Positions 37,712 to 45,620 of a DNA stretch of 64,000 nt are shown here, piece by piece (position 1 is the first letter of the stretch; each line of letters opens with the position of its first letter). Where the stretch lies: positions 124,001-188,000 of the forward strand of contig NZ_CYUD01000002.1 of NCBI RefSeq assembly GCF_001458295.1. The letters are read 5' to 3'. The DNA comes from Ruegeria denitrificans (lineage in GTDB: Bacteria > Pseudomonadota > Alphaproteobacteria > Rhodobacterales > Rhodobacteraceae). A program made the position numbers and the translations under genes. The notes under the pieces are model-generated. The model searched no databases. It was not told where the DNA came from and saw only the letters and a list, made by a program, of their open reading frames with translations.

Positions 37712-38263
37712 ATGCGCCTTGCCTTGTCCCTTGCCGTCGTCCTGATCACCTCGACCCCAATTTGGGCCGAGATGCCCACGCCGGAGGGCCATGTTCTGCT
37801 CACACTGGGTGGCGCGGTCACCGAAACCAACCTGCCGGCCCGAGGCGAGAATGACGGCGGCCTGTTGGGATACCTCGAAGTGCAGCACGACGGCGCTGCC
37901 GGATTTGACGCCTCGATGCTGGACGGTCTGGCGCAGGTAGAGATCACGATTGCCTACGGCCCCGAAGACAATCAGCGTGATATCACTTTCTCTGGCCCGC
38001 GTTTATCGGATGTGATGACTATGGCCGGGGCCAAAGGCAAGGCCGCCAACCCGATGGCGCTGGATGGTTATCAGTCCGAAATCCCATGGGACAGCATTCA
38101 GGCGTATCAACCCATTGTTGCGACCCACGCGGATGGCAGCCCGATGGGGATAGGCGGCTATGGCCCGACGATGATCGTTTTCCCACCGACCGACGACGTC
38201 GATCTGGCGGCCGAACAATCCGGCCAACAGGTCTGGGCACTAGCCTATATCGGGATCGAGTGA
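37712..38263 (+). CDS. Periplasmic protein of the molybdopterin-oxidoreductase (sulfite oxidase) fold, without cofactor cysteine
   Basis: 183 residues from the ATG at 37712 (GGAGA upstream). Signal peptide MRLALSLAVVLITSTPIWA. The mature part has TLGGAV, ITFSGPRLSDVMTMAGAKG and the closing VWALAYIGIE, which recall the Oxidored_molyb fold seen in small periplasmic proteins. There is no cysteine at all, so it cannot hold Moco through a Cys ligand. Function unknown. Its last 24 bases overlap dgt tail to tail. Confidence 0.6.
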   Translation: MRLALSLAVVLITSTPIWAEMPTPEGHVLLTLGGAVTETNLPARGENDGGLLGYLEVQHDGAAGFDASMLDGLAQVEITIAYGPEDNQRDITFSGPRLSDVMTMAGAKGKAANPMALDGYQSEIPWDSIQAYQPIVATHADGSPMGIGGYGPTMIVFPPTDDVDLAAEQSGQQVWALAYIGIE

Positions 38264-39406
38264 CGAGCGACCCGTCAACCTTTTGTGATCCTGCAAGGCA
38301 AAACGGTCGGTCATTCCGGCAATGTAGTCCGACACGATACGCGCCAGCGCCGTTTCATCCGGGGCGGCCTCGATATCGCTGTGCCAACGGGCTGGCATCT
38401 GCTTCGGATCGTTCAAGTAGATCGGGAATAATTCTTCAACAACAGCTGAGACTTCGGCCCGAACCTTCATCACGCTGGGCGCACGATACATCCGCGAAAA
38501 CAGGAACGCGCGGATTTCCTTGAGCTGCGCCCAAAGCCCCGCCGAGAATTGGATCACCGGATAGCCCAGATGCCGGATATCCTCGACACTCTGTGCACCT
38601 GACGCGTCGATCAAGTCGCGCGATGTGTCGATCACATCCGAGACCATCACCCCAAACACGCGACGCAACGCTTCGTGCCTGCGCCGATACGGGTCCAGAC
38701 TGGGGTACTTGCGATCCACTTCAGCATAGCAGTCACCAACAATGGGCAATCGCTGAATTTCTGCATCTGTGAACAAATTGGCCCGCAGCCCATCCAATAG
38801 ATCGTGGTTATTATAGGCAATATCGTCAGACAGCGCGGCCACCTGCGCCTCAGCGCTGGCATGGGTGTGTAGTTCCAGATCAAAACCGCCATTGCACTCG
38901 GCCAGCGCCCACGGCAATTCCCCTGTCACTGGGCCATTGTGCTTGGCGATACCCTCCAGACATTCCCATGTCAGGTTGCAGCCATCGAATTCGGCATAAT
39001 GGCGTTCCAGCTTGGTGACGATCCGAATGGCCTGCGCGTTGTGATCGAAACCGCCATAGGGTCGCATCAACGCGTGCAGAGCGTCCTCGCCGGTATGGCC
39101 AAAGGGCGTGTGCCCAAGATCATGCGCCAGCGCCACGGCTTCGGTCAGTTCGGGGTTCAATCCCAAAGCCCCGGCAATCGTGCGCGCCACTTGCGCCACT
39201 TCGATCGAGTGCGTCAGGCGTGTGCGGTAACTATCGCCCTCATGCTCGACAAACACCTGTGTCTTGTGTTTTAGCCGCCGAAACGCGCTGGCGTGAATGA
39301 TCCGATCCCGGTCGCGCTGAAAGCATGACCGGAAACTGCTTTCCTCCTCTGGCACCAACCGCCCCATTGCGCGATTGGGGTCCGAGGCAAAACCCGCTCT
39401 TTCCAA
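38240..39406 (-). CDS. dgt: dGTPase-like deoxynucleoside triphosphate triphosphohydrolase
   Basis: 388 residues from a TTG at 39406 (AAGGA upstream). HD-domain phosphohydrolase: FRRLKHKTQVFVEHEGDSYRTRLTHSIEV with the first His, AHDLGHTPFGHTGE with the HD pair, and DDIAYNNHDLLDGL with the last Asp. Releases tripolyphosphate from dNTPs. Belongs to the dGTPase-like type 2 group (HAMAP). Divergent from erpA by 76 bp. Confidence 0.92.
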   Translation of the reverse strand: MERAGFASDPNRAMGRLVPEEESSFRSCFQRDRDRIIHASAFRRLKHKTQVFVEHEGDSYRTRLTHSIEVAQVARTIAGALGLNPELTEAVALAHDLGHTPFGHTGEDALHALMRPYGGFDHNAQAIRIVTKLERHYAEFDGCNLTWECLEGIAKHNGPVTGELPWALAECNGGFDLELHTHASAEAQVAALSDDIAYNNHDLLDGLRANLFTDAEIQRLPIVGDCYAEVDRKYPSLDPYRRRHEALRRVFGVMVSDVIDTSRDLIDASGAQSVEDIRHLGYPVIQFSAGLWAQLKEIRAFLFSRMYRAPSVMKVRAEVSAVVEELFPIYLNDPKQMPARWHSDIEAAPDETALARIVSDYIAGMTDRFALQDHKRLTGRSSLDPDIG

Positions 39407-39482
39407 AGGTCTTGTCCTTGTCGCCTGTCCTAAGGTTTCATATATTGTAGCCTGCTAAGGAAATAAACCTTTGGAGTCCGGC

Positions 39483-39806
39483 ATGAATCTGCCCCCCACA
39501 GTCACAGAACGCGCCTTTGATCGCCTCGCCGAGATCGGCGCAGCAGATCAGGGTCAAGCTCTGCGCGTCGCAGTGGAAGGCGGCGGATGTTCCGGTTTTC
39601 AATACGAAATCGCGCTGGACGAGCCCAAAGACGACGACCTTGTGCTGGAAGGCAAAGGCCAAATGGTCATTGTCGACTCGATTTCGCTGCCGTTTCTGGA
39701 AAACGCGGTGATCGATTTCACACAGGAACTGATCGGCGCGCGGTTTGTGATCGAAAACCCCAACGCGACCTCTTCCTGTGGCTGCGGTACGTCTTTTTCA
39801 ATGTGA
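39483..39806 (+). CDS. erpA: Iron-sulfur cluster insertion protein ErpA (A-type carrier)
   Basis: 107 residues from the ATG at 39483 (GGAG six bases before). A-type carrier motifs: VEGGGCSGFQYEIAL and SSCGCGTSFSM, giving the three conserved cysteines. Receives Fe-S clusters and passes them to target proteins. Next to dgt and xth, the usual order in Rhodobacterales. Confidence 0.93.
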   Translation: MNLPPTVTERAFDRLAEIGAADQGQALRVAVEGGGCSGFQYEIALDEPKDDDLVLEGKGQMVIVDSISLPFLENAVIDFTQELIGARFVIENPNATSSCGCGTSFSM

Positions 39807-39866
39807 CCTTGCCCTGCCCGCGCGGTTGAGGGATAGATCAACCGGCAGCCAGCCGGAGGATCGCGC

Positions 39867-40646
39867 ATGAAAATCGCCACGTTTAACATCAACGGCATCA
39901 AAGCGCGGGCCGAGGCCCTGCCCCGGTGGCTTGACGACGCACAGCCCGACGTCGTTTTGTTGCAGGAAATCAAATCGATCGACGAAAACTTCCCGCGCGA
40001 GATTTTCGAAGAACGCGGCTATAACGTCGAAACGCATGGCCAGAAGAGCTTTAACGGCGTCGCAATCTTATCGAAACTACCGCTTGAGGACGTTTCCCGT
40101 GGTCTTCCCGGCGATGATGAGGACGAACAGGCGCGTTGGATCGAAGCCACCGTAATCGGAAAGCAAGCGCTGCGTATTTGCGGGTTGTACCTGCCTAACG
40201 GCAACCCGGTACCCGGGCTGAAATATGACTATAAACTGGCCTGGATGGAGCGGTTGTATGATCGGGCGCGCGACCTGATGGCCAGCGAAGAACCCGCACT
40301 CATGGCGGGTGACTACAACATCATCCCCCAAGCCGAAGACGCCGCCCGCCCGGACGCGTGGCGCGAGGATGCTTTGTTCCGCCCGGAAAGCCGCGCAGCG
40401 TTTCGCAAAATCCTCAATCTGGGCTTTACCGAAGCGTTTCGGGCCCGCACGCAAGGGCCCGGTCATTATTCATTTTGGGACTATCAGGCGGGCGCGTGGA
40501 ATAAAAACGACGGTATCCGCATCGACCACTTTCTGCTGACGCCCCAGGCTGCCGATCTGATGCAGGATTGTCAGATTGATGCCGCCATACGCGGGCATGA
40601 AAAACCCTCAGACCACGTTCCGGTCTGGATTCAGCTCGACCTTTAA
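39867..40646 (+). CDS. xth: Exodeoxyribonuclease III
   Basis: 259 residues. AP-endonuclease/EEP fold: MKIATFNINGIKARAEALPRWL, DVVLLQEIKSID (metal Glu), ICGLYLPNGNP, MAGDYNIIPQAEDAARPD (DxN), FSFWDYQAGAW-type loop, GIRIDHFLLTP and SDHVPVWIQL (Asp-His). Base-excision repair of AP sites and 3' blocking groups. 60 bp after erpA. Confidence 0.95.
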   Translation: MKIATFNINGIKARAEALPRWLDDAQPDVVLLQEIKSIDENFPREIFEERGYNVETHGQKSFNGVAILSKLPLEDVSRGLPGDDEDEQARWIEATVIGKQALRICGLYLPNGNPVPGLKYDYKLAWMERLYDRARDLMASEEPALMAGDYNIIPQAEDAARPDAWREDALFRPESRAAFRKILNLGFTEAFRARTQGPGHYSFWDYQAGAWNKNDGIRIDHFLLTPQAADLMQDCQIDAAIRGHEKPSDHVPVWIQLDL

Positions 40647-40650
40647 AAGT

Positions 40651-41802
40651 TCACGCGGTCGCGTCGTAGTCGTAGATCCACTCGTATTTTCGCGAAAGCC
40701 GCGGGCCGACGGCCATCAGAGCCATCTGCGCCGCCAGTCGCATGGGGCCGCGCAGGTGAAAATTGCGCGCGTTGGCTCCGGCTGCGGCCACAACCCGTTT
40801 AGCTCTTGGGCGGCGGTGGGTTTCATAGGCAGCTAGGGCTTGCGTCATATCGGCTTGGTCTTCGAAAGAGCGTGCCAGTATCCACGCATCCTCTAGCGCC
40901 AGACAGGCCCCCTGCGCCATGAAGGGCAGCGTGGGATGTGCCGCATCACCCAGCAACGCCAGTCGCCCCGCCTGCCAGTTTTGCGCCACAGGCCGCAGGA
41001 ACAGAGCCCAAAGATGGGTTTCATTCACCTGAGACAGAATAGCGCCCACGGGGCCACCGAAATCGGCAAATCGCGCGCGTAAATCATTCGGATTGCCTTG
41101 CAGACGCCAACCTTCCTCTTGCCAGTCCGAGCGCTCCTCAATCGCCACCACATTCATCAGCCGCTGATCGCGCAATGGGTATGTGACGACATGGCGCCCT
41201 GGCCCCATTGTCAGCGAAGCGTTAGGCGTCTCATCGCGGTGTGACCAGGGAATGGTCGCACGCCAGGCAATCTGGTGGGTGAAGCGAGGGGCCTCTGGAC
41301 CGTTAAGGATCGGTCGGATGGCGCTGCGCCCTCCGTCCGCCGCGATGGCGCAGTCACAGCGCAATCGCTCACCATCGTTCAGAACAATTTCCGCCTCGGC
41401 CGGATGTTGGAGAACCTGCGCCACCTGTGCGCCCAGCCGGATAGTGACGCCCGCATCCAGAGCCGCACGGTACAACAGGTCAAGCAAATCGGCGCGATGA
41501 TAATAAAAAGTTGGCCCGGCGACCGGTGCGGGGATTCGACTGACAATCCGGCCATTGCGGTGATCCCGCAGAATTGTACCGTGAGACAGCTGCCCGTCCT
41601 CCGGCACTTGTCCCACTACGTTCAGCGCCCGCAGGACCGCCATGCCGTTGGCGCTGATCTGCAGCCCTGCGCCAACCTCGGTCATGGCCGGGGCCTGCTC
41701 AAGAACCGCGACCTGCGCCCCGCGTTGCCGCAGGGCAAGAGCGGCCGCAAGCCCCCCTATACCACCGCCTATAACACTGAATTTCAAATCGTCGATATTC
41801 AT
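40651..41802 (-). CDS. FAD-dependent monooxygenase (salicylate / hydroxybenzoate hydroxylase type)
   Basis: 383 residues. Group A flavoprotein monooxygenase: FAD-binding GGGIGGLAAALALRQRG at the N-terminus, the mid-chain CAIAADGGRSAIR (DG motif) and GDAAHPTLPFMAQGACLALEDA (GD motif). FAD and NAD(P)H dependent aromatic ring hydroxylation is the family reaction; the substrate is not predictable and no ring-cleavage genes are near. Convergent with xth, four bases apart. Confidence 0.88.
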   Translation of the reverse strand: MNIDDLKFSVIGGGIGGLAAALALRQRGAQVAVLEQAPAMTEVGAGLQISANGMAVLRALNVVGQVPEDGQLSHGTILRDHRNGRIVSRIPAPVAGPTFYYHRADLLDLLYRAALDAGVTIRLGAQVAQVLQHPAEAEIVLNDGERLRCDCAIAADGGRSAIRPILNGPEAPRFTHQIAWRATIPWSHRDETPNASLTMGPGRHVVTYPLRDQRLMNVVAIEERSDWQEEGWRLQGNPNDLRARFADFGGPVGAILSQVNETHLWALFLRPVAQNWQAGRLALLGDAAHPTLPFMAQGACLALEDAWILARSFEDQADMTQALAAYETHRRPRAKRVVAAAGANARNFHLRGPMRLAAQMALMAVGPRLSRKYEWIYDYDATA

Positions 41803-41816
41803 GCCAACGGCTTAAC

Positions 41817-41853
41817 GTAAAAACGCCGGAGCAACAGGCCCCGGCGTTTGAAT
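41817..41853 (-). terminator. Terminator downstream of dksA
   Basis: AAACGCCGG (41821-41829) pairs with CCGGCGTTT (41841-41849), 11-base loop. On the minus strand the stem is followed by TTTTTA, so it ends the dksA transcript before the monooxygenase gene. Confidence 0.75.
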
Positions 41854-41873
41854 TATTACCAAAGTTCCAGCGA

Positions 41874-42296
41874 TCAATCGTCGCGGTGGACCTTTTCGCG
41901 GCGCTCGTGACGTTCCTGTGCCTCAAGCGTCATGGTCGCGATCGGACGCGCATCCAGACGCTTCAGCGAAATCGGATCGCCCGTCTTTTCGCAATAGCCG
42001 TACTCACCCTCTTCGATGCGGCGCAGGGCCGAGTCGATCTTGGCCACCAGCTTGCGCTGACGGTCACGGGTACGCAGTTCCAGCGCGCGGTCAGTTTCCT
42101 CGCTTGCGCGGTCTGCGACGTCCGGAATGTTACGGGTGTTGTCCTGCAGCCCTTCGATCGTGTCGCGGCTGCCCGCCAATAGCTCTGTCTTCCAATCCAA
42201 CAGCTTGCGGCGAAAATACTCAAGCTGTCGATCATTCATGAAAGGTTCATCTTCGGCCGGGCGGTAATCCTCCGGCAGAAAAACTTCCTGCTTCAT
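41874..42296 (-). CDS. dksA: RNA polymerase-binding transcription factor DksA (zinc-site-less form)
   Basis: 140 residues from the ATG at 42296 (GGGAG five bases before). An in-frame ATG at 42350 also has a GGGAG and would add 18 residues, so both starts are possible. The coiled-coil tip that enters the secondary channel of RNA polymerase keeps the key Asp and Ala in DVADRASEE. The globular domain has only one of the four zinc cysteines: GYCEKTGDP, then ATMTLEAQ. Acts with ppGpp in starvation control of rRNA and amino-acid promoters. Confidence 0.92.
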   Translation of the reverse strand: MKQEVFLPEDYRPAEDEPFMNDRQLEYFRRKLLDWKTELLAGSRDTIEGLQDNTRNIPDVADRASEETDRALELRTRDRQRKLVAKIDSALRRIEEGEYGYCEKTGDPISLKRLDARPIATMTLEAQERHERREKVHRDD

Positions 42297-42666
42297 TTTT
42301 GCTCCCTCGGTATGGCCAGTAACGTCGGTTGCTGTTGTTTGACCTGACATTTGGCACTCCCTTCTGCGGAGCGTGTAACCGACGTTCGCGTGAATGTCAC
42401 TACACAAACGTCGTCTTGATACGTCACGTCTCCGGCATGTCTAAATATGAGACAAATAACAACAAAACCTTGTTATACTGTGGAAATTGTCAGGCAAAAT
42501 TTTGGCAAACCGCATTCCGGATTGCGACCCAAAGTGGTCGAATCATGCAAAAGAGTTTGGAGTCGTTACGAAATTCTCATCACGTGACGCTGTGGGCTGC
42601 TTGTCAAAAGCATCGCCTCTCTGTAACCCGAACAACACAGATTGCGCGAAACCACATGAGGGGCCC
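42297..42666. other. 370-bp divergent region between dksA and moxR
   Basis: No gene is seen apart from the possible 18-codon extension of dksA (to 42350). AACGTCGGTT (42321-42330) and AACCGACGTT (42377-42386) are exact inverted repeats 46 bp apart; in the dksA transcript they could pair and enclose the first of the two ribosome sites. A -10-like TATACT lies at 42474-42479 on the plus strand in an AT-rich stretch, without a good -35. The dksA and moxR promoters must both be here. Confidence 0.5.
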
Positions 42667-43512
42667 ATGACCGCACGTTTCCAAGGCACCGCTGAATATG
42701 TTGCCACCGACGACCTGACCATTGCGGTGAATGCTGCCGTGACCCTGGAGCGCCCTCTGCTGGTCAAGGGCGAACCCGGCACAGGTAAGACCGAGCTGGC
42801 CAAGCAGGTGGCCGGTGCGCTGGGGCTGCGCATGATCGAGTGGAATGTGAAATCCACCACTCGTGCGCAACAGGGTCTGTACGAATATGACGCGGTCAGC
42901 CGGTTGCGCGACAGTCAGTTGGGCGAGGAGCGTGTGCATGACGTGTCCAACTACATCCGTGAAGGTAAGCTTTGGCAGGCGTTCGACGCTGACGAAAAGG
43001 TCGTTCTGCTGATTGACGAGATCGACAAGGCCGACATCGAATTTCCAAATGATCTGCTGCAGGAACTCGATAAGATGGAGTTCCATGTCTATGAAACCGG
43101 CGAGACCATCCGGGCCAAGCACCGCCCTATCGTCATCATCACCTCGAACAATGAAAAGGAACTGCCCGACGCGTTTCTGCGCCGCTGTTTCTTTCACTAT
43201 ATCCGCTTCCCGGATGAGGCGACCATGCGCCGGATCGTCGAGGTCCACCACCCCGGCATCAAAGACGCGCTGCTGACCACTGCCCTTACCCAGTTCTATG
43301 AAATCCGCGAAACGCAGGGTTTGAAAAAGAAACCATCAACCTCCGAAGTGCTCGATTGGCTGAAATTACTGCTGGCCGAGGACCTGACCGCCGAGGATCT
43401 CAAACGCGAAGGCGCGAACGCTCTGCCCAAGCTGCACGGTGCGCTGCTGAAGAACGAACAGGACGTGCATTTGTTCGAACGTCTGGCCTTTATGGCGCGG
43501 AGCAAACGCTGA
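42667..43512 (+). CDS. MoxR family AAA+ ATPase
   Basis: 281 residues from the ATG at 42667 (GAGGGG upstream). Walker A KGEPGTGKTELAKQVAGAL, Walker B VVLLIDEIDKADIEFPNDLL, sensor 1 IITSNNEKELPDAFLRRC with arginine fingers. MoxR ATPases act as chaperones that activate protein complexes together with a VWA partner. The VWA protein is encoded 2.1 kb downstream on the same strand with three other genes in between. Confidence 0.93.
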   Translation: MTARFQGTAEYVATDDLTIAVNAAVTLERPLLVKGEPGTGKTELAKQVAGALGLRMIEWNVKSTTRAQQGLYEYDAVSRLRDSQLGEERVHDVSNYIREGKLWQAFDADEKVVLLIDEIDKADIEFPNDLLQELDKMEFHVYETGETIRAKHRPIVIITSNNEKELPDAFLRRCFFHYIRFPDEATMRRIVEVHHPGIKDALLTTALTQFYEIRETQGLKKKPSTSEVLDWLKLLLAEDLTAEDLKREGANALPKLHGALLKNEQDVHLFERLAFMARSKR

Positions 43513-43629
43513 ACCTGTTGAATAATCGGTGATCGCTGCTTGCCTTGGACAGGTCTGGCTGTCAGCATTGCAGGTGGCGGTCCGGTTTACCCGGGCTATC
43601 TATGACCGGTACCAGACGGGACATCTTGA

Positions 43630-44079
43630 TTGACTGACACTCTGACCATCCGCGCCCTGCGGCCCGAAGACCGTGCTGAATGGTCCGACATGTGGCGCGA
43701 CTATCTGGCGTTCTATGAAACAACGGTCGCGGATGATGTCTATGACAGCACCTTCGCGCGAATGCTGGGCGACGACCCGAATGATTTTTCATGCTTTGTT
43801 GCGGAACAAAACGGGCAGCTTGTCGGTCTGACCCATTATCTGTTTCACCGCCACGCGTGGAAGGTTGAATCCGTCTGTTATCTGCAGGACCTGTTCGCCC
43901 GACCCGAGGCACGCGGCACCGGTGTTGGCCGCGCCCTGATCCAGACGGTGTATGATGAGGCTGACCGGCAAGGCGCGCCCTCGGTCTATTGGCTGACACA
44001 GGATTTCAACCACGCCGCCCGCAAGCTTTATGATCGCATTGGCAAGCAGACGCCTTTTATCCGGTATCAGCGCCCGTGA
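43630..44079 (+). CDS. GNAT family N-acetyltransferase
   Basis: 149 residues from a TTG at 43630. GNAT domain: LTIRALRPEDRAEWSDMWRDYLAFYE, the CoA loop ARPEARGTGVGRALIQTVYDEADRQG, then WLTQDFNHAARKLYDRIGK. Substrate unknown. Its stop overlaps the start of the DUF2927 gene, so it is part of the moxR-VWA transcription unit. Confidence 0.85.
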   Translation: MTDTLTIRALRPEDRAEWSDMWRDYLAFYETTVADDVYDSTFARMLGDDPNDFSCFVAEQNGQLVGLTHYLFHRHAWKVESVCYLQDLFARPEARGTGVGRALIQTVYDEADRQGAPSVYWLTQDFNHAARKLYDRIGKQTPFIRYQRP

Positions 44080-45443
44080 TGCGTTGGCTGGCCCTTGTTG
44101 CAGGCGTAGCGTTGGCAGGTTGCGCGACGGTCGAACCCATCGAAGTGCCGACCCGCGTTCAGGCGATTGAAGAAACGTTGCCTCCGGCCAAGGCGTTCAC
44201 CCGTGCATTCCCTTCTCCACCGGGTCGGTCGAACGCCAATATCGCGGCGGATTTCGTATCGTTGCATTTCGCGCTGGAAGGGGGTGCACAACTGCCGGTC
44301 TTCACCCGTTTCGAAACCCCGATCACCTTGCGTCTGACCGGCGCGCCGACGCCTTCGATGCAACGCGACCTGACCCAGTTGCTGAACCGCCTGCACCGCG
44401 AGGCCGGGATCGACATTCGTCAGGTATCGGAAGGCACGGCCAACATCACAATCGAGGCCGTCAGCCAGGCGCAGATTCACGAAATTCTGCCACAGGCAGC
44501 CTGTTTCGTGGTGCCGAACTCTTCGAGTTTCGAAGAATACCGGCGCGACCGGCGTAAACAGAAAAGCAGTTGGAGCCGCCTGCGCAGCCGCGAACGTCTG
44601 GGAATCTTCATCCCCTATGACGTCAGCCCGCAGGAAAAGCGCGATTGCCTGCATGAAGAGATCGCGCAGGCACTGGGGCCACTGAACGATCTGTACCATC
44701 TGCCAGATTCGGTGTTCAACGATGACAATATCCACACCGTCTTGACAGGGTTCGACATGCTGATCCTGCGCACGGCCTATGCGCCCGAACTGCGCAGTGG
44801 CATGACCCGCGAACAGGTCGAGGCCGCCCTGCCCGGCATTCTCAGCCGTCTGAACCCGCGAGGAGACACCCTGCCCGCGCGACCAGTTTCTGAAACGCCG
44901 CGCGAATGGATCAATGCAGTTCAAAAATCCCTGCGCCCACAACTGAACACACAACGGCGGCTGCGGGCCGCGAAAAAGGCTGCAAGGATCGGTCAGGAGG
45001 AAGGTTGGACCGATCATCGTCGTGCCTATCCGTACTACTTGATGGGTCGGATGGGTCAGTTCGACAATCCGCAGGACTCGCTACGCGATTATCAGACCGC
45101 CTTGAAATATCTGCGCGCAACCCCCGGAACCGAAATCCATCAGGCCTATATCACCACCCAAACCGCCGCTTTCGCTCTGGCTCTGGGCAAAGGTCCCGAG
45201 GCCCTGCCCGAACTGGATAAGGCCATCAACGTGATGACGCGGGCCGAGAATGCCTCGCAATTGGCTACATTGTTGCTGCTAAAATCCGAAGCCCTCAATC
45301 AGGCGGGTCGGACAGCTGAGGCACGTTCCGTCAGGCTGGACAGTCTGGGATGGGCACGCTACGGGTTCGGCTCGGAAACGGTGGTCCGGTCGCTGAGTCA
45401 GGACGTTGCGGAAGGGCCCCCCAACAACAACAGGGGCGGATAA
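44079..45443 (+). CDS. DUF2927 lipoprotein with TPR-like C-terminus
   Basis: 454 residues from the ATG at 44079 (a GTG one codon earlier overlaps the GNAT stop). Lipoprotein signal with lipobox ALAGC. The DUF2927 domain (about residues 45-260) has the family block DCLHEEIAQALGPLNDLYHLPDSVFNDDNIHTVLTGFD, whose HEE...Q recalls a degenerate zincin site. Residues about 310-440 look like TPR helices (YYLMGRMGQFDNPQDSLRDYQTAL). Envelope-facing protein; function unknown, possibly a client or adaptor of the MoxR/VWA pair. Confidence 0.82.
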   Translation: MRWLALVAGVALAGCATVEPIEVPTRVQAIEETLPPAKAFTRAFPSPPGRSNANIAADFVSLHFALEGGAQLPVFTRFETPITLRLTGAPTPSMQRDLTQLLNRLHREAGIDIRQVSEGTANITIEAVSQAQIHEILPQAACFVVPNSSSFEEYRRDRRKQKSSWSRLRSRERLGIFIPYDVSPQEKRDCLHEEIAQALGPLNDLYHLPDSVFNDDNIHTVLTGFDMLILRTAYAPELRSGMTREQVEAALPGILSRLNPRGDTLPARPVSETPREWINAVQKSLRPQLNTQRRLRAAKKAARIGQEEGWTDHRRAYPYYLMGRMGQFDNPQDSLRDYQTALKYLRATPGTEIHQAYITTQTAAFALALGKGPEALPELDKAINVMTRAENASQLATLLLLKSEALNQAGRTAEARSVRLDSLGWARYGFGSETVVRSLSQDVAEGPPNNNRGG

Positions 45444-45446
45444 CGC

Positions 45447-45617
45447 ATGGTCGTAATTCTGGGAATGGCAATACTCGGGGCAATCCTTGGGGCACTGACG
45501 GCGCGCAAACGCAATGGCACAGGTGCCGACATGGCGCAATATGCCGCCGGTTATAGCATCGCCTTTGCCTTAGTCGGGCTTGTGCTATCCCTGATCCTCA
45601 TACGTTTTGTAGTCTGA
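45447..45617 (+). CDS. 56-residue two-helix membrane protein
   Basis: ATG at 45447, three bases after the DUF2927 stop; stop at 45617, three bases before the VWA gene. Two hydrophobic helices (VVILGMAILGAILGAL and SIAFALVGLVLSLILIRFVV) flank a short basic loop TARKRNGTGADMAQYAAG. The tight packing between neighbours and intact frame support a real gene. Role unknown. Confidence 0.72.
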   Translation: MVVILGMAILGAILGALTARKRNGTGADMAQYAAGYSIAFALVGLVLSLILIRFVV

Positions 45618-45620
45618 CCA

